Below, in pieces: positions 49,379 to 58,340 of a stretch of 64,000 nt of DNA. Numbering within the stretch: the stretch's first letter is position 1; each line of letters starts with the position of its first letter. The stretch comes from Gymnodinialimonas phycosphaerae (GTDB taxonomy: Bacteria > Pseudomonadota > Alphaproteobacteria > Rhodobacterales > Rhodobacteraceae). Under the pieces are notes generated by a model that worked only from the letters and a program-made list of their open reading frames with translations, was not told where the DNA came from and ran no database searches. Position numbers and translations under genes: made by a program. The stretch is from the NCBI RefSeq assembly GCF_019195455.1, contig NZ_JAIMBW010000001.1:2170001-2234000 (forward strand). The letters run 5' to 3'.

Positions 49379-50425
49379 TCAGCCCAGATGAGCGACTATG
49401 GCACGGGCGGCGGCGGCGAGGGCCACGTCAGTCAGGTCGCCGGCATCGATGGTGGCAAGCGGTGCGGCCGATTTGGATTTGGCGAGGCGCGCGTAGGCCG
49501 GGTCGTAATGGTCGCTGATCAGGGCCAGGGCGAGGGCTTGGGCTTGGTTCGTTTGCAGGAGGGTAAGCCAGTGGTCGACGGTGGCATGGCCCGCGTGGGG
49601 GCGCAGGTGATTGAGGCGGTCGGTCAGGGCTTGGGTGGCGGCGAAAAGGTCAGCGTAGGCGTCCGCAAGAAAGCGGGCGCGGTGCTGCGGCGAAGCCTCG
49701 ACCACGATCCGGGGGCTGTCTTTCATGGCGACCCAAAGGGCGGGTGGGAGGCGGAGGGTGCCGATACGGGCGGATTCGGCCTCCACCAGAACCGGTTTGG
49801 AGGGGTCGAAGACCGAGAGGTGGGTCAACAGCGCCGTTTCAAACCCTTTTTGGCTTGGTTGATCGCCGTCGACATCCCCCAGAACGGAGCCGCGGTGATT
49901 GGCCAGACCTTCGAGGTCCAGAGTCTGCACCCCTAGCAGGGCGACGCGTTTGATCAGCTTGGTCTTTGCAGTTCCGGTGTAGCCATCGAGCCGGATGATC
50001 TTGAACGGTAGCGTGCCCTCGTAGAGCTGCGCGACCACATGGCGGCGCCAGCTTTGGTAGCCGCCTTCCAGCACCTGCGCCCGCCAGCCGATCTGTTGCA
50101 GGATCGAGGTAAAGCTGCCCGAGCGTTGCCCGCCCCGCCAACAGTAAACCAGCGGTCGCCAGCCGCCTTCATAGTCCAGCAGGTGCGTTTCAATCGCCAT
50201 CGCGGCGTTGCGCGCCACTCGTGTGGCGCCGATCTTGCGGGCCTTGAACGGGCTTTCCTGGGTGTAGATCGTGCCCACCTCGGCGCGTTCCTCGTTGGAG
50301 AGGACCGGCATATTGATGGCGCCCGGCAAGTGATCCTCGGCGAATTCCGCAGGCGAACGGACGTCGATGATGGTGTCAAAGCCTTCGGCTTGCAGGCTGG
50401 GAAAATCGGTCAGGGTGTAGGCCAT
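49379..50425 (-). CDS. mnmH: tRNA 2-selenouridine synthase MnmH (SelU)
   Basis: This 348-residue enzyme replaces sulfur by selenium in 2-thiouridine at the wobble base of tRNA-Lys, -Glu and -Gln, using selenophosphate. It has an N-terminal rhodanese domain with the active Cys95 in VYCWRGGQRSG and a C-terminal P-loop domain with GYTGTAKT at 148-155. RNAAMAIE and ANHRGSVLG are family-specific stretches. The selenophosphate synthase is encoded about 20 kb away in the same window. The ATG at 50425 is family-consistent. Confidence 0.95.
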   Translation of the reverse strand: MAYTLTDFPSLQAEGFDTIIDVRSPAEFAEDHLPGAINMPVLSNEERAEVGTIYTQESPFKARKIGATRVARNAAMAIETHLLDYEGGWRPLVYCWRGGQRSGSFTSILQQIGWRAQVLEGGYQSWRRHVVAQLYEGTLPFKIIRLDGYTGTAKTKLIKRVALLGVQTLDLEGLANHRGSVLGDVDGDQPSQKGFETALLTHLSVFDPSKPVLVEAESARIGTLRLPPALWVAMKDSPRIVVEASPQHRARFLADAYADLFAATQALTDRLNHLRPHAGHATVDHWLTLLQTNQAQALALALISDHYDPAYARLAKSKSAAPLATIDAGDLTDVALAAAARAIVAHLG

Positions 50426-50694
50426 GGAGTTGGCGTAGAGGAGATTGGAGGAGAGGTCAAAGGGAGCCTCTGAGAAGTGGCGATATCTCTATGAGAGCAA
50501 GGTTCAACATACTGATTTTAAAACACAATCCCAAACATTTGACCTTTTCTTGATGCCTTCCAGTGCTCGTGCAGGCGCGCAGACCGCATTCATTCTGGCG
50601 CCTGGGGCCGGGCCGCTACCGGTCCTATCACACCTCTGTGATCGCGGGCGGGCCACGACGTGCTAACTATGAACCATCAAAAGGAGCCCCCGCC

Positions 50695-51606
50695 ATGAAA
50701 GACCAGACATCGCCTGACCGCCTGACCGCAGCCGACTTCGACCAAGAACTGCTGGACCTCTATGATTACTACGCCCACGGCCACATCTCGAAACGTGCGT
50801 TTCTGGACCGGGCGGGCAAATGGGCCGTGGGTGGGCTGACTGCTACCGCGATCCTCAGCACGCTGTCGCCGAATTACGCATTGGCGCAGCAGGTGGCCGA
50901 AGATGACGAAGACATCGTGGGCGAGGACATCACCTACCAAAGCCCCGATGGTACCGGAGAGATCACCGCCTACCTCGTGCGGCCTGCCGACATCGACCCT
51001 GGCCGTCCGCCCGCTGCCGTGCTGGTCGTCCATGAAAATCGGGGCCTTAACCCCTATATCCGCGACGTCACGCGCCGTCTTGCCAAGGCCGGTTTCATCG
51101 CCATGGCGCCCGATGGGTTGTCCTCGCTAGGGGGCTATCCGGGCACCGACAACGCGGGGCGAGACATGCAGCGCACGCTGGACCAAAGCGCGCTGCTGAA
51201 CGACTTTTTCGCAGGCTTCGAGTACCTGCAAGCGCTGGAAGGCACCAACGGTAAGGTCGGCGCTACGGGCTTTTGTTATGGCGGCGGCGTGGTTAGCAGA
51301 CTGGCGGCGGCCTACCCGGAACTGGCGGCGGGGGTGCCGTTCTACGGCTCGTTCCCCGATGCCGAACAGGTCGCGGGGATTGAGGCACCGCTGATGGTGC
51401 AACTGGCGGCGCTGGACCAACGGATCAACGCGATGTGGCCGCCGTTTCAACAGGCGATGGAGGCCAATGACAAAATCTATGAGGCGCATATCTATCCGGG
51501 CGTGAACCACGGCTTCCACAACGACACGACGCCGCGCTACGACGCAGACGCCGCGACGCTGGCCGAGGAGCGCATGGTGGCGTGGTTCCGGACCTATCTG
51601 GCGTAA
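50695..51606 (+). CDS. Dienelactone hydrolase family protein
   Basis: This 303-residue alpha/beta hydrolase has the Cys nucleophile in GFCYGGG at about 191-197 and the C-terminal His in HIYPGVNHGF. An N-terminal helix of about 35 residues is followed by a hydrophobic segment (AVGGLTATAILSTLSPNYALAQ), as in exported or anchored members; it begins ISKRAFLDRAG, which is not a perfect twin-arginine motif. Its natural substrate is unknown. AAAGGAG precedes the ATG at 50695. It is divergent from mnmH across 269 bases without a gene. Confidence 0.86.
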   Translation: MKDQTSPDRLTAADFDQELLDLYDYYAHGHISKRAFLDRAGKWAVGGLTATAILSTLSPNYALAQQVAEDDEDIVGEDITYQSPDGTGEITAYLVRPADIDPGRPPAAVLVVHENRGLNPYIRDVTRRLAKAGFIAMAPDGLSSLGGYPGTDNAGRDMQRTLDQSALLNDFFAGFEYLQALEGTNGKVGATGFCYGGGVVSRLAAAYPELAAGVPFYGSFPDAEQVAGIEAPLMVQLAALDQRINAMWPPFQQAMEANDKIYEAHIYPGVNHGFHNDTTPRYDADAATLAEERMVAWFRTYLA

Positions 51607-51718
51607 GCAGGCCTGCCGCGCCCGCCCGGCGGCGGGGGCGGCCTGGAGGCAGTGCCATAGAAAAGGCTGCGATCGGGGGCCGCAGCGAAGGGCCGCTTGG
51701 AACCCATTTTTTCCGATG

Positions 51719-51757
51719 ATGCGCAATGCGCGAATGCCGGTCTTGGCGATTGCGCAT
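51719..51757. terminator. Hairpin between convergent genes
   Basis: ATGCGCAAT (51719-51727) and ATTGCGCAT (51749-51757) are perfect 9-bp arms around a 21-base loop. The hairpin is placed between the dienelactone hydrolase and ftrA ends, with TATTTT shortly after. It is a possible bidirectional terminator. Confidence 0.5.
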
Positions 51758-51813
51758 TCCTGCATATTTTCAGAAGCCAAACGCCACAGTGCTGGTCGGG
51801 TGAAATTTGTAGG

Positions 51814-52800
51814 CTAACCAACTTGGGGAACCCCCAAGCGCTCTCGGTAGCGAACGGGGGGGACGCCCATCGTTTTTCGAAACTCACGGCGAAAGGTTTC
51901 GGCGGACCCGAACCCGCAAACCTCCCAGACATCCGACAGTGGAATTGTTCCGTTTTCAAGCAACTCTGCGGCCCGCGATACCCTTTCGATCTTGAGCCAA
52001 TTCTGCGGGGTCGTTCCGGCCTCTTCATGAAATCGCCGCGCCAGAGTTCGGCCACTCGTGGACGCAGTTCTGGCCATGCGCTCGACAGGCCATTCTTCGT
52101 CAATTGATGCCCTAATGCGATCCTGAAGTGCCGCCAACCCAGATCCAACGCGGGCCTTTGGTTCCGGACGAGGTATGAATTGCCGCTGGCCTCCATCTCG
52201 TTGTGCCGGCAGGACCAAACGTCGGGCCACGGATGCGGCAACCTGCGCACCAAAATCCTGCCTGATAATATGCAAACCAAGGTCCAGCCCTGCCGCCGAT
52301 CCTGCAGAGGTAAACACACGGTCGCACTCAACAAAAAGAACGTCCGGATCGACCTCGATCCCTGGGTAAGTATCTGCCAGCTTGTCAGTGTAGCGCCAAT
52401 GGGTTGTCGCAGCTTTGCCATCCAACAGGCCCGCTGCCGCCAGAACAAAAACACCAGAGCAGATTGATGCGACACGCGCGCCGCGGTCGTAGGCTGCACG
52501 CAATGCCGCGCAAAGCGCCTCTGGGACAGGCGTATCTGCGCCGCGCCATCCCGGCACAATAATCAGACTGGCATCTTGCAACAGGCCGAGGTCTTCTTCG
52601 GCCTCCAGCGTAATCCCACCCAAAGCGCGAATGGGTCCTGGCTCTGCCTTCACAGTAGCAAACCTGTACCAATCCTCGAACTCAGGTCGCGGCAAGGCGA
52701 ACAGCTCTACGGCGATGCCGAATTCAAATGTGCACAATCCGTCATAGGCAATGGCGCACACCAGCGCGTTTTTTTCGGGCAAAGAGGCACATTTCGTCAT
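51814..52800 (-). CDS. GlxA/FtrA-type transcriptional regulator (DJ-1/PfpI + AraC)
   Basis: This 328-residue protein has an N-terminal DJ-1/PfpI-like domain (ALVCAIAYDGLCTFEFGIAVE; the Cys elbow ASICSGVFVLAAAGLL near 111-126). The C-terminal AraC-type domain has two helix-turn-helices: VERMARTASTSGRTLARRF, and PLSDVWEVCGFGSAETFRREF followed by FRKTMGVPPVRYRE. It is probably a regulator of the divergent genes at 52893 onward. The ATG at 52800 is 92 bases from the divergent start. Base composition is visibly lower in GC than the surrounding genes. Confidence 0.88.
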   Translation of the reverse strand: MTKCASLPEKNALVCAIAYDGLCTFEFGIAVELFALPRPEFEDWYRFATVKAEPGPIRALGGITLEAEEDLGLLQDASLIIVPGWRGADTPVPEALCAALRAAYDRGARVASICSGVFVLAAAGLLDGKAATTHWRYTDKLADTYPGIEVDPDVLFVECDRVFTSAGSAAGLDLGLHIIRQDFGAQVAASVARRLVLPAQRDGGQRQFIPRPEPKARVGSGLAALQDRIRASIDEEWPVERMARTASTSGRTLARRFHEEAGTTPQNWLKIERVSRAAELLENGTIPLSDVWEVCGFGSAETFRREFRKTMGVPPVRYRERLGVPQVG

Positions 52801-52819
52801 GTTGGCAGAATTCGACCGC

Positions 52820-52832
52820 ATATTGTCAATAT
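52820..52832. promoter_or_regulatory. 13-bp palindrome in the ftrA-NTF2 divergent promoter
   Basis: ATATTG-T-CAATAT lies in the middle of the 92-base gap between two divergent starts, which makes it a candidate operator for the adjacent AraC-type regulator or an overlapping promoter element. Confidence 0.4.
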
Positions 52833-52892
52833 CGCCAGTATCGCGATTAATCCGAGACTGGCAAGTCATGTTCGACACATCAAAACGGAGAC

Positions 52893-53303
52893 ATGACAAT
52901 GACAATTCAAACCGACCTTCTCACCGCAATCGAAACCTATTTCGATGCGATTCACTTCTGTGACACAGGGAAGCTGGCTTCAGTTTTTCACCCGCAATCC
53001 AGCCTGTTCGACGCCGACAATGGCACTGTTTTTGTCGAGCCTATCGACAGTTTCAGCCGCGATGTGGGCGGACGTGTATCACCTGCCAGCACAGGTCAAG
53101 ACCGCGAAGCCGAGGTCCTGATGGTCGATTTTCTGTCCCCGATCAGCGCCACAGTCAAAATCCGGATAAGGGCACACCAAAGCGTGTTCGTCGATCACCT
53201 TGGCTTCGTGCGGGGCGCGGACGGCTGGCAGATCGTCTCCAAGATTTGGCACCTCGAAAGCACCGTTGAAGCAGACGGTCAATCGCAAGACGCGGCTGCC
53301 TAG
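52893..53303 (+). CDS. NTF2-like (SnoaL/lumazine-binding type) protein
   Basis: This 136-residue protein has the NTF2-like fold signature: AIETYFDAIHFCDTGKLASVF at the N-terminus, a central variable pocket, and RGADGWQIVSKIWHLE at the C-terminus. Members are small enzymes or binding proteins whose function is set by the pocket; none can be named here. It begins 92 bases from the divergent regulator and is followed after 47 bases by the VOC gene. Confidence 0.78.
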   Translation: MTMTIQTDLLTAIETYFDAIHFCDTGKLASVFHPQSSLFDADNGTVFVEPIDSFSRDVGGRVSPASTGQDREAEVLMVDFLSPISATVKIRIRAHQSVFVDHLGFVRGADGWQIVSKIWHLESTVEADGQSQDAAA

Positions 53304-53350
53304 TCCACCGCGGCAACACCTTGATCACAAAAAATACAAAGGAATATGGA

Positions 53351-53731
53351 ATGACAAAAATGAACGCAGTCGGATGGTTCGACATTTACGTGGACGATCT
53401 GGACCGCGCCGTGGCCTTCTATGAAGCCATGCTCGGGACGGCACTTGAGCCAATGGGCGATCCAACAGGCGAGACGCAGATGAAAAGCTTTCCTGCTGAA
53501 ATGAGCGTCTATGGCGCAGGTGGCGCTCTCACCAAGGCTCCTCATGCGGGTCCGGGCGTTGGTGGAACCATTGTGTACTTCATGGTCGAGGATTGCGCCT
53601 TACAGCAAGAACGCGCCGTGAAAGCTGGAGGCACCGTGGTTCGGCCAAAATTCTCGATTGGAGACTTCGGCTGGGTCCTTCTTTGCCAAGACACTGAGGG
53701 GAACATGATCGGCTTCAACTCAATGGAGTAG
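53351..53731 (+). CDS. VOC family (glyoxalase-like) protein
   Basis: This 126-residue protein of the vicinal oxygen chelate superfamily has two beta-alpha-beta-beta-beta units: WFDIYVDDLDRAVAFYEAML, and TIVYFMVEDCALQQERAVKAGG ending GWVLLCQDTEGNMIGFNSM. The final Glu position of the metal site is not clear, so a non-enzymatic or lyase role cannot be decided. The ATG at 53351 has AAAGGA upstream; the codon use and flanks are A/T-richer than the genome average seen elsewhere. No gene is seen in 53732-53878. Confidence 0.82.
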   Translation: MTKMNAVGWFDIYVDDLDRAVAFYEAMLGTALEPMGDPTGETQMKSFPAEMSVYGAGGALTKAPHAGPGVGGTIVYFMVEDCALQQERAVKAGGTVVRPKFSIGDFGWVLLCQDTEGNMIGFNSME

Positions 53732-53878
53732 CAAGCCGATGGTCAACATCATTGCGGGCAGCCCAACAGTTGCCCGCTGTGAAACCTACAATCGGTCTTT
53801 TGAAGCAAACATTGGCGCAGGCGCAGCGAGCGGCAGCAAGTGTGCAGTGCCGACATTGTGCTCCGGTAAGCCCTCCCC

Positions 53879-54760
53879 TCAGATCTCGTCGTTCATCTTG
53901 CGGAAGCGCTGGATCAGCGAAGACGTGTCCCAACGGCCACCGCCCATCTGCTGCACCTCGGCATAGAACTGGTCGACCAGCGCGGTGACGGGCATCGAAA
54001 GGCCCATGTCCTTGCCTTGGGCCAATGCAATCCCGAGGTCCTTGCGCATCCAATCCACGGCAAATCCATGGTTGAATTCGTTGTCCACCATGGTCCCGGC
54101 GCGGTTGGCAAGCTGCCAACTTCCCCCTGCCCCTTGAGACACAAGGTCAGCGACCTTTTTGGCGTCGAGGCCTGCTTGCATCGCCATGTAAAGCCCCTCG
54201 GACACCGCCTGAATGGCGCCTGCGATGCAGACCTGGTTGACCATCTTGGTCAACTGTCCAGAGCCCACGTCGCCAAAGTGGACGGTGCCCTTGGAGTAGG
54301 CGGCGATGATCGGTTTGGCGGCGGCGAAATGGTCGTCCGCGCCGCCGCACATGATCGCGAGCTGGCCGTTTTCGGCACCGGCCTGGCCGCCCGAAACCGG
54401 CGCGTCGACCCAGCCGACATCCTGCTGCGCGGCGACGGCCGCGAGTTCGCGGGTGACGAGGGCTGAAACCGTGGTGTGATCCACGAAGATCGCGCCGCTT
54501 TTCATGCCTGCAAGCGCGCCGTCATCGCCCTCCACGACCGAGCGCAGGTCGTCGTCATTGCCGACGCAAGCCATGACGAAATCCGCGCCCTCGGCAGCCT
54601 CTCGGGGGGTCGGGGCGAAGCTGCCGCCGATGTCGGATGCCCACTTTTCGGCCTTGGCTGTCGTGCGGTTGTAGACGGTGACCGAATGGCCTGCGTTCAC
54701 GAGATGCGCGGCCATTGGGTAGCCCATGACGCCAAGTCCCAGAAATGCCAGTTTCGCCAT
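53879..54760 (-). CDS. 3-hydroxyisobutyrate-dehydrogenase-family oxidoreductase
   Basis: This 293-residue beta-hydroxyacid dehydrogenase has an N-terminal Rossmann motif LAFLGLGVMGYPMAAHL, the substrate-site DAPVSGGQAGAENGQL, and the catalytic Lys in GSGQLTKMVNQVC (about 170). Substrates of this family include 3-hydroxyisobutyrate, tartronate semialdehyde and succinic semialdehyde; which one applies here is unknown. It lies 82 bases after the citryl-CoA-lyase-like gene on the same strand, so it may belong to that catabolic unit. Confidence 0.88.
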   Translation of the reverse strand: MAKLAFLGLGVMGYPMAAHLVNAGHSVTVYNRTTAKAEKWASDIGGSFAPTPREAAEGADFVMACVGNDDDLRSVVEGDDGALAGMKSGAIFVDHTTVSALVTRELAAVAAQQDVGWVDAPVSGGQAGAENGQLAIMCGGADDHFAAAKPIIAAYSKGTVHFGDVGSGQLTKMVNQVCIAGAIQAVSEGLYMAMQAGLDAKKVADLVSQGAGGSWQLANRAGTMVDNEFNHGFAVDWMRKDLGIALAQGKDMGLSMPVTALVDQFYAEVQQMGGGRWDTSSLIQRFRKMNDEI

Positions 54761-54842
54761 GATAGTCCCCTCCGATTGTGGTTGACGGGAACGTAGCAGG
54801 GCGGCGGCCAGTGTCTAGGTGCCAGTGTCTTAGGGTCAGTGT

Positions 54843-55625
54843 CTAGGTGTCGTCGAACGTCCAGCGGTAGGCGGGGGGCGTGGGCCCTTTGTTGCGGCCG
54901 CCTTGTTGGGTTTGCTCCCACGCGTGCGCAAGGATGCCGACCGAGCGCGAGAGGCAGAAGAACCCCCGCGCCAGGGGAGCCGGGCAGCCGAGTTCCGCGT
55001 AGATGACGGCGGTGGCGCCATCGATGTTCATCGGCACGGGTTTGCCGCGTTCGCAGGCAAGGTGGGCCTCGATCGCACGGCCGATCTGGGCATAGGCCCC
55101 CGAGGCGGCCCCGACCTTGGCGGTTTCGTCGACGAGGTGCAGAAGGCGCGGCGCGCGCGGGTCCGTGGGGGTGTGGAAACGATGACCGAAGCCGGGAAGG
55201 TAGCGGCCATGCTCAGCGCGCCAGCTGTCAAGCGATTGGGCAAGGCTTTCAGGCCCCGCCTGCTGGACATGGTGGTAGAGCGCCACGGCCTGCTCCCCTG
55301 CCCCGCCGTGGACATCACCCAACATGTTCACGCCCGTGGCCATCGCGTTGTTCAGGCCAACGCCGCAGGTCACGGCCATACGAGCCGCCGCGATGGAAGG
55401 GGCCTGGGGTCCGTGGTCGACGGCGGCCACCAGGGCGGCCTCGAACAGAGCGGCCTGGGGGGGCGACAGGGGTGTGCCCATGACCATGAGCCAGATCATC
55501 TGGGCAAAGCTTTGGGTGCCGATGAGCTTTTCGATGGGCGTGCCGCGCATGGTGATGCGGCCGGGTTCCATATCGATGATGGAGGTACGCCACCAGTCTG
55601 CGACATCATCTTTCGCGTCGCTCAT
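54843..55625 (-). CDS. Citryl-CoA lyase-like (truncated citrate synthase) protein
   Basis: This 260-residue protein keeps the citrate-synthase catalytic elements GDVHGGAGEQ (first His) and PGFGHRFH (second His) but lacks much of the large domain. This fits the citryl-CoA lyase class that splits citryl-CoA to acetyl-CoA and oxaloacetate. An acidic residue of the third catalytic position is not obvious to me. Its start overlaps the CoA-transferase stop (ATGA). The pair suggests activation of a tricarboxylate to its CoA ester followed by cleavage. Confidence 0.82.
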   Translation of the reverse strand: MSDAKDDVADWWRTSIIDMEPGRITMRGTPIEKLIGTQSFAQMIWLMVMGTPLSPPQAALFEAALVAAVDHGPQAPSIAAARMAVTCGVGLNNAMATGVNMLGDVHGGAGEQAVALYHHVQQAGPESLAQSLDSWRAEHGRYLPGFGHRFHTPTDPRAPRLLHLVDETAKVGAASGAYAQIGRAIEAHLACERGKPVPMNIDGATAVIYAELGCPAPLARGFFCLSRSVGILAHAWEQTQQGGRNKGPTPPAYRWTFDDT

Positions 55626-56812
55626 ATCACCCCCTCCTCGGCCAGGTGTCGGATGTCGTCTTCGTGGTAGCCTAGGTCATGAAGGATGTCGCGGGTGTCC
55701 TGGCCCAGTGCGGGCGGCGGGGTTGGCACGGTGGGGCGGGTGCCGTCCAGTTGAAACCCGGTGGAGACAACGTCGATAGGGGTGTCGAGGCCGGGGGTGT
55801 TGTCGAACCGGGCCAGAAGGCCCCGGTCTGCGACCTGGGGGTGCGACAGGATTTGCGGCACGCTGAGGACGGGACCTGACGGGATGCCATTGGCGTTCAG
55901 ACGCGCCACCCAATGGGCGGCAGACCGGGTCGTGAGAACGGTTTCAAGTTCCGCCCGCAAGGCGTGGCGGTTTGCCTTGCGATCTTCACGTGTCACGAAA
56001 CGCGCATCTGCGAGGAGGTCGGCACGACCGAGGAGGGGCGCGAGGGCCTCCCATTGTTCGTCCTTGTTGGCGGCGATGTTGAGCGGCGCATCCTGGGCCT
56101 CGAAAGTGCCGGAGGGCGCGGAGGTCGGGTTTTCATTCCCGTTGGCTTGCGGCGCGACCCCGCCGATCAGGTGGTTGGAAACCACCCAGCCCATGGTCGC
56201 CAGCGTCGCCTCCAGCATGCTCACATCGATGAAGGTGCCGCGCGGCCGCGCGTTCAGGGCGGCGGCAATGGCCATTGCGGCGGTTAGCCCGCCGATGGTA
56301 TCCGACAGGGGGTATCCGACGCGGGTGGGCTCTCCGGTTCCGGTGATCGACATGACGCCGGATGCACCTTGAACGATCTGATCATACGCCGGATTGCCCG
56401 CCCACGGGCCACCTTGGCCGAAGCCCGAGATGGCGCAGTAAATGAGCGTGGGTTTGACGGCCTTCAACACGTCATAGCCAAGGCCAAGGCGATCCATCAC
56501 GCCGGGCCGAAAGTTTTCGACCAGAACGTCGGTGGTTTCGACCAGCCGCTTCAGCGCCTCTTTGCCCGCAGCGCGTTTCAGGTTCAACGTCAGGCTTTTC
56601 TTGCCTGCATTTTGCGCCAGAAAGCTGATGCCCATGCCCTTGGCGGATAACTCGGGCGAGACCCCCAGATTGCGGGCGAGATCCCCGCCCCTGGGGTTCT
56701 CGACCTTGATGACCTCGGCCCCCAGATGCGCCAGTTGATGGCAGGCGAAGGGGCCTGCCAGCACGTTGGTCAGGTCAAGGACGCGGACGCCCTTGAGCGG
56801 CTCAATCCCCAT
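55622..56812 (-). CDS. CaiB/BaiF-family CoA-transferase
   Basis: This 396-residue type III CoA-transferase has GVRVLDLTNVLAGPFACHQL with the family start, GAEVIKVENPRGGD (the active-site Asp follows in related enzymes), and NFRPGVMDRLGLGYDVL. It moves CoA between carboxylic acids. Here the acceptor could be citrate, citramalate or a related acid brought in by TctCBA, judged from the neighbours. The ATG at 56812 overlaps the tctA end by 11 bases. Confidence 0.9.
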   Translation of the reverse strand: MGIEPLKGVRVLDLTNVLAGPFACHQLAHLGAEVIKVENPRGGDLARNLGVSPELSAKGMGISFLAQNAGKKSLTLNLKRAAGKEALKRLVETTDVLVENFRPGVMDRLGLGYDVLKAVKPTLIYCAISGFGQGGPWAGNPAYDQIVQGASGVMSITGTGEPTRVGYPLSDTIGGLTAAMAIAAALNARPRGTFIDVSMLEATLATMGWVVSNHLIGGVAPQANGNENPTSAPSGTFEAQDAPLNIAANKDEQWEALAPLLGRADLLADARFVTREDRKANRHALRAELETVLTTRSAAHWVARLNANGIPSGPVLSVPQILSHPQVADRGLLARFDNTPGLDTPIDVVSTGFQLDGTRPTVPTPPPALGQDTRDILHDLGYHEDDIRHLAEEGVI

Positions 56813-58328
56813 CCGCCACGCCCTTTGCCCGGTTGCGTGACCGCGCCGCGCGGTACGTGGGCAACACCACGAGGATGGCGGCAAGCGCCAGCAGGCCCAT
56901 CGTCATCGGACGCTCCAGAATGAAGCCCAGACCCTGATAGAGCTGCATGGAGCGTGAGAAGTTATCCTCCAGCATCGTGCCGAGGATGAAGCCGATCAGC
57001 AACGGTGCCAGCGGGTAATCCGCAAACCGCAGGATCGTGGCGATCACACCAAAAGCCACCAAGATCAACAGCTCGGTAGCATTGTTCTGGCCGATGTAGG
57101 CGCCCATCAGGGTGAAGAACAAAATGAACGGGATCAGGTAGTTGCGCGGGATCGATAGGACCTTGGCGATATAGGGGATCAGCGGCAGGTTGAGGAACAG
57201 CAGCACAAGGTTGCCGATATACATCGAGATGATGACCGCCCAGAACACCTGCGGGTCGTCGACCATCAGGCGCGGCCCCGGCGTGACGTTGAGCGCAAGA
57301 AGCGCGCCCAGAAGGATCGCCGTGGTGCCTGATCCGGGAATGCCCAGGGTCAGCAGCGGCACGAAGGACCCGGTGCAGGCCGCGTTGTTGGCCGTTTCAG
57401 GCGCGGCGAGACCCTTGATGGAGCCCTTGCCGAAATCCGCCTGTTCCTCTTTCGTCGCGAGGTTTCGCTCCACGGCGTAGCCAAGGAACGACGCGATGGT
57501 GGCCCCTGCGCCCGGCAGGACGCCGATGAAGAAGCCCTGAATGGATTGGCGGCCGACCACCGGGGCAATCGCGCGGGCCTCGGACCGGGTGATGCGCATG
57601 TTCTCGATCTTGCCGGACTTGTCATCAGCCCCGCCCTGGGAGGATCGCGCGGGGTTCATCACAAGGAACATCGCTTCGGGCAGGGCGAACATGGCCATCG
57701 CCAGCGTGATGAAACCAAAACCGGACTGAAGCTCCATGATGCCGCCGGTGAAACGCGGCGCGGGGAACAATGCGCCTTCGCCCACGGTGGCCATGATCAG
57801 GCCCAGAAGGGTCATCATCACCGCTTTGCCGACCTGCCCCGAGCCTGCGAAAGCTGCAATCGCCGACAGGCCGACGACCATGAGTGCGAAGTATTCGGCC
57901 GAGTGGAACAGCAGCGCCACGGACGACAGCGCCGGAGCAAAGATCATCAGAAGGATCGCGCCGATGGTGCCGCCTGCAAAAGACGACACGGCGGCAATGG
58001 TCAGCGCCTTGCCCGCCTGGCCCTTCTGGGCCATCGGATAGCCATCGAAGGCGGTGGCGACAGTCCCCGCGACCCCCGGCGCATTCAGAAGGATCGACGA
58101 CGTGGAGCCGCCGAAAATAGCACCGTAGTAGACGCCCGACAGAAGGATCAGCGCCGCGGTGGGATCACCCAACGTGATGGCGATCGGGATCATGATGGCG
58201 ATGATCGACATGGGCCCCAGACCCGGCAACATGCCGATGAAGGTGCCGATCACACAGCCAAAAACGACCATGCCGAGGTTGAACGGGTTGATGGCCGTTT
58301 GCAGGCCGATCATGAGTCCTTCAAGCAT
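56802..58328 (-). CDS. tctA: Tripartite tricarboxylate transporter, large permease TctA
   Basis: This 508-residue membrane protein has about 11-12 helices and the TctA repeats GTFIGMLPGLGPMSIIAIMIP and GFFIGVLPGAGATIASFLGYA. TctA is the main permease of the tripartite tricarboxylate transport system in the inner membrane. It lies 12 bases downstream of tctB and overlaps the CoA-transferase gene. Confidence 0.94.
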   Translation of the reverse strand: MLEGLMIGLQTAINPFNLGMVVFGCVIGTFIGMLPGLGPMSIIAIMIPIAITLGDPTAALILLSGVYYGAIFGGSTSSILLNAPGVAGTVATAFDGYPMAQKGQAGKALTIAAVSSFAGGTIGAILLMIFAPALSSVALLFHSAEYFALMVVGLSAIAAFAGSGQVGKAVMMTLLGLIMATVGEGALFPAPRFTGGIMELQSGFGFITLAMAMFALPEAMFLVMNPARSSQGGADDKSGKIENMRITRSEARAIAPVVGRQSIQGFFIGVLPGAGATIASFLGYAVERNLATKEEQADFGKGSIKGLAAPETANNAACTGSFVPLLTLGIPGSGTTAILLGALLALNVTPGPRLMVDDPQVFWAVIISMYIGNLVLLFLNLPLIPYIAKVLSIPRNYLIPFILFFTLMGAYIGQNNATELLILVAFGVIATILRFADYPLAPLLIGFILGTMLEDNFSRSMQLYQGLGFILERPMTMGLLALAAILVVLPTYRAARSRNRAKGVADGD

Positions 58329-58340
58329 TGTTCGGTCCCC

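Noticed and set aside
53732..53878. Possible gene remnant between the VOC gene and the dehydrogenase
   Set aside because: Short frames here show no family resemblance; I leave it as intergenic.
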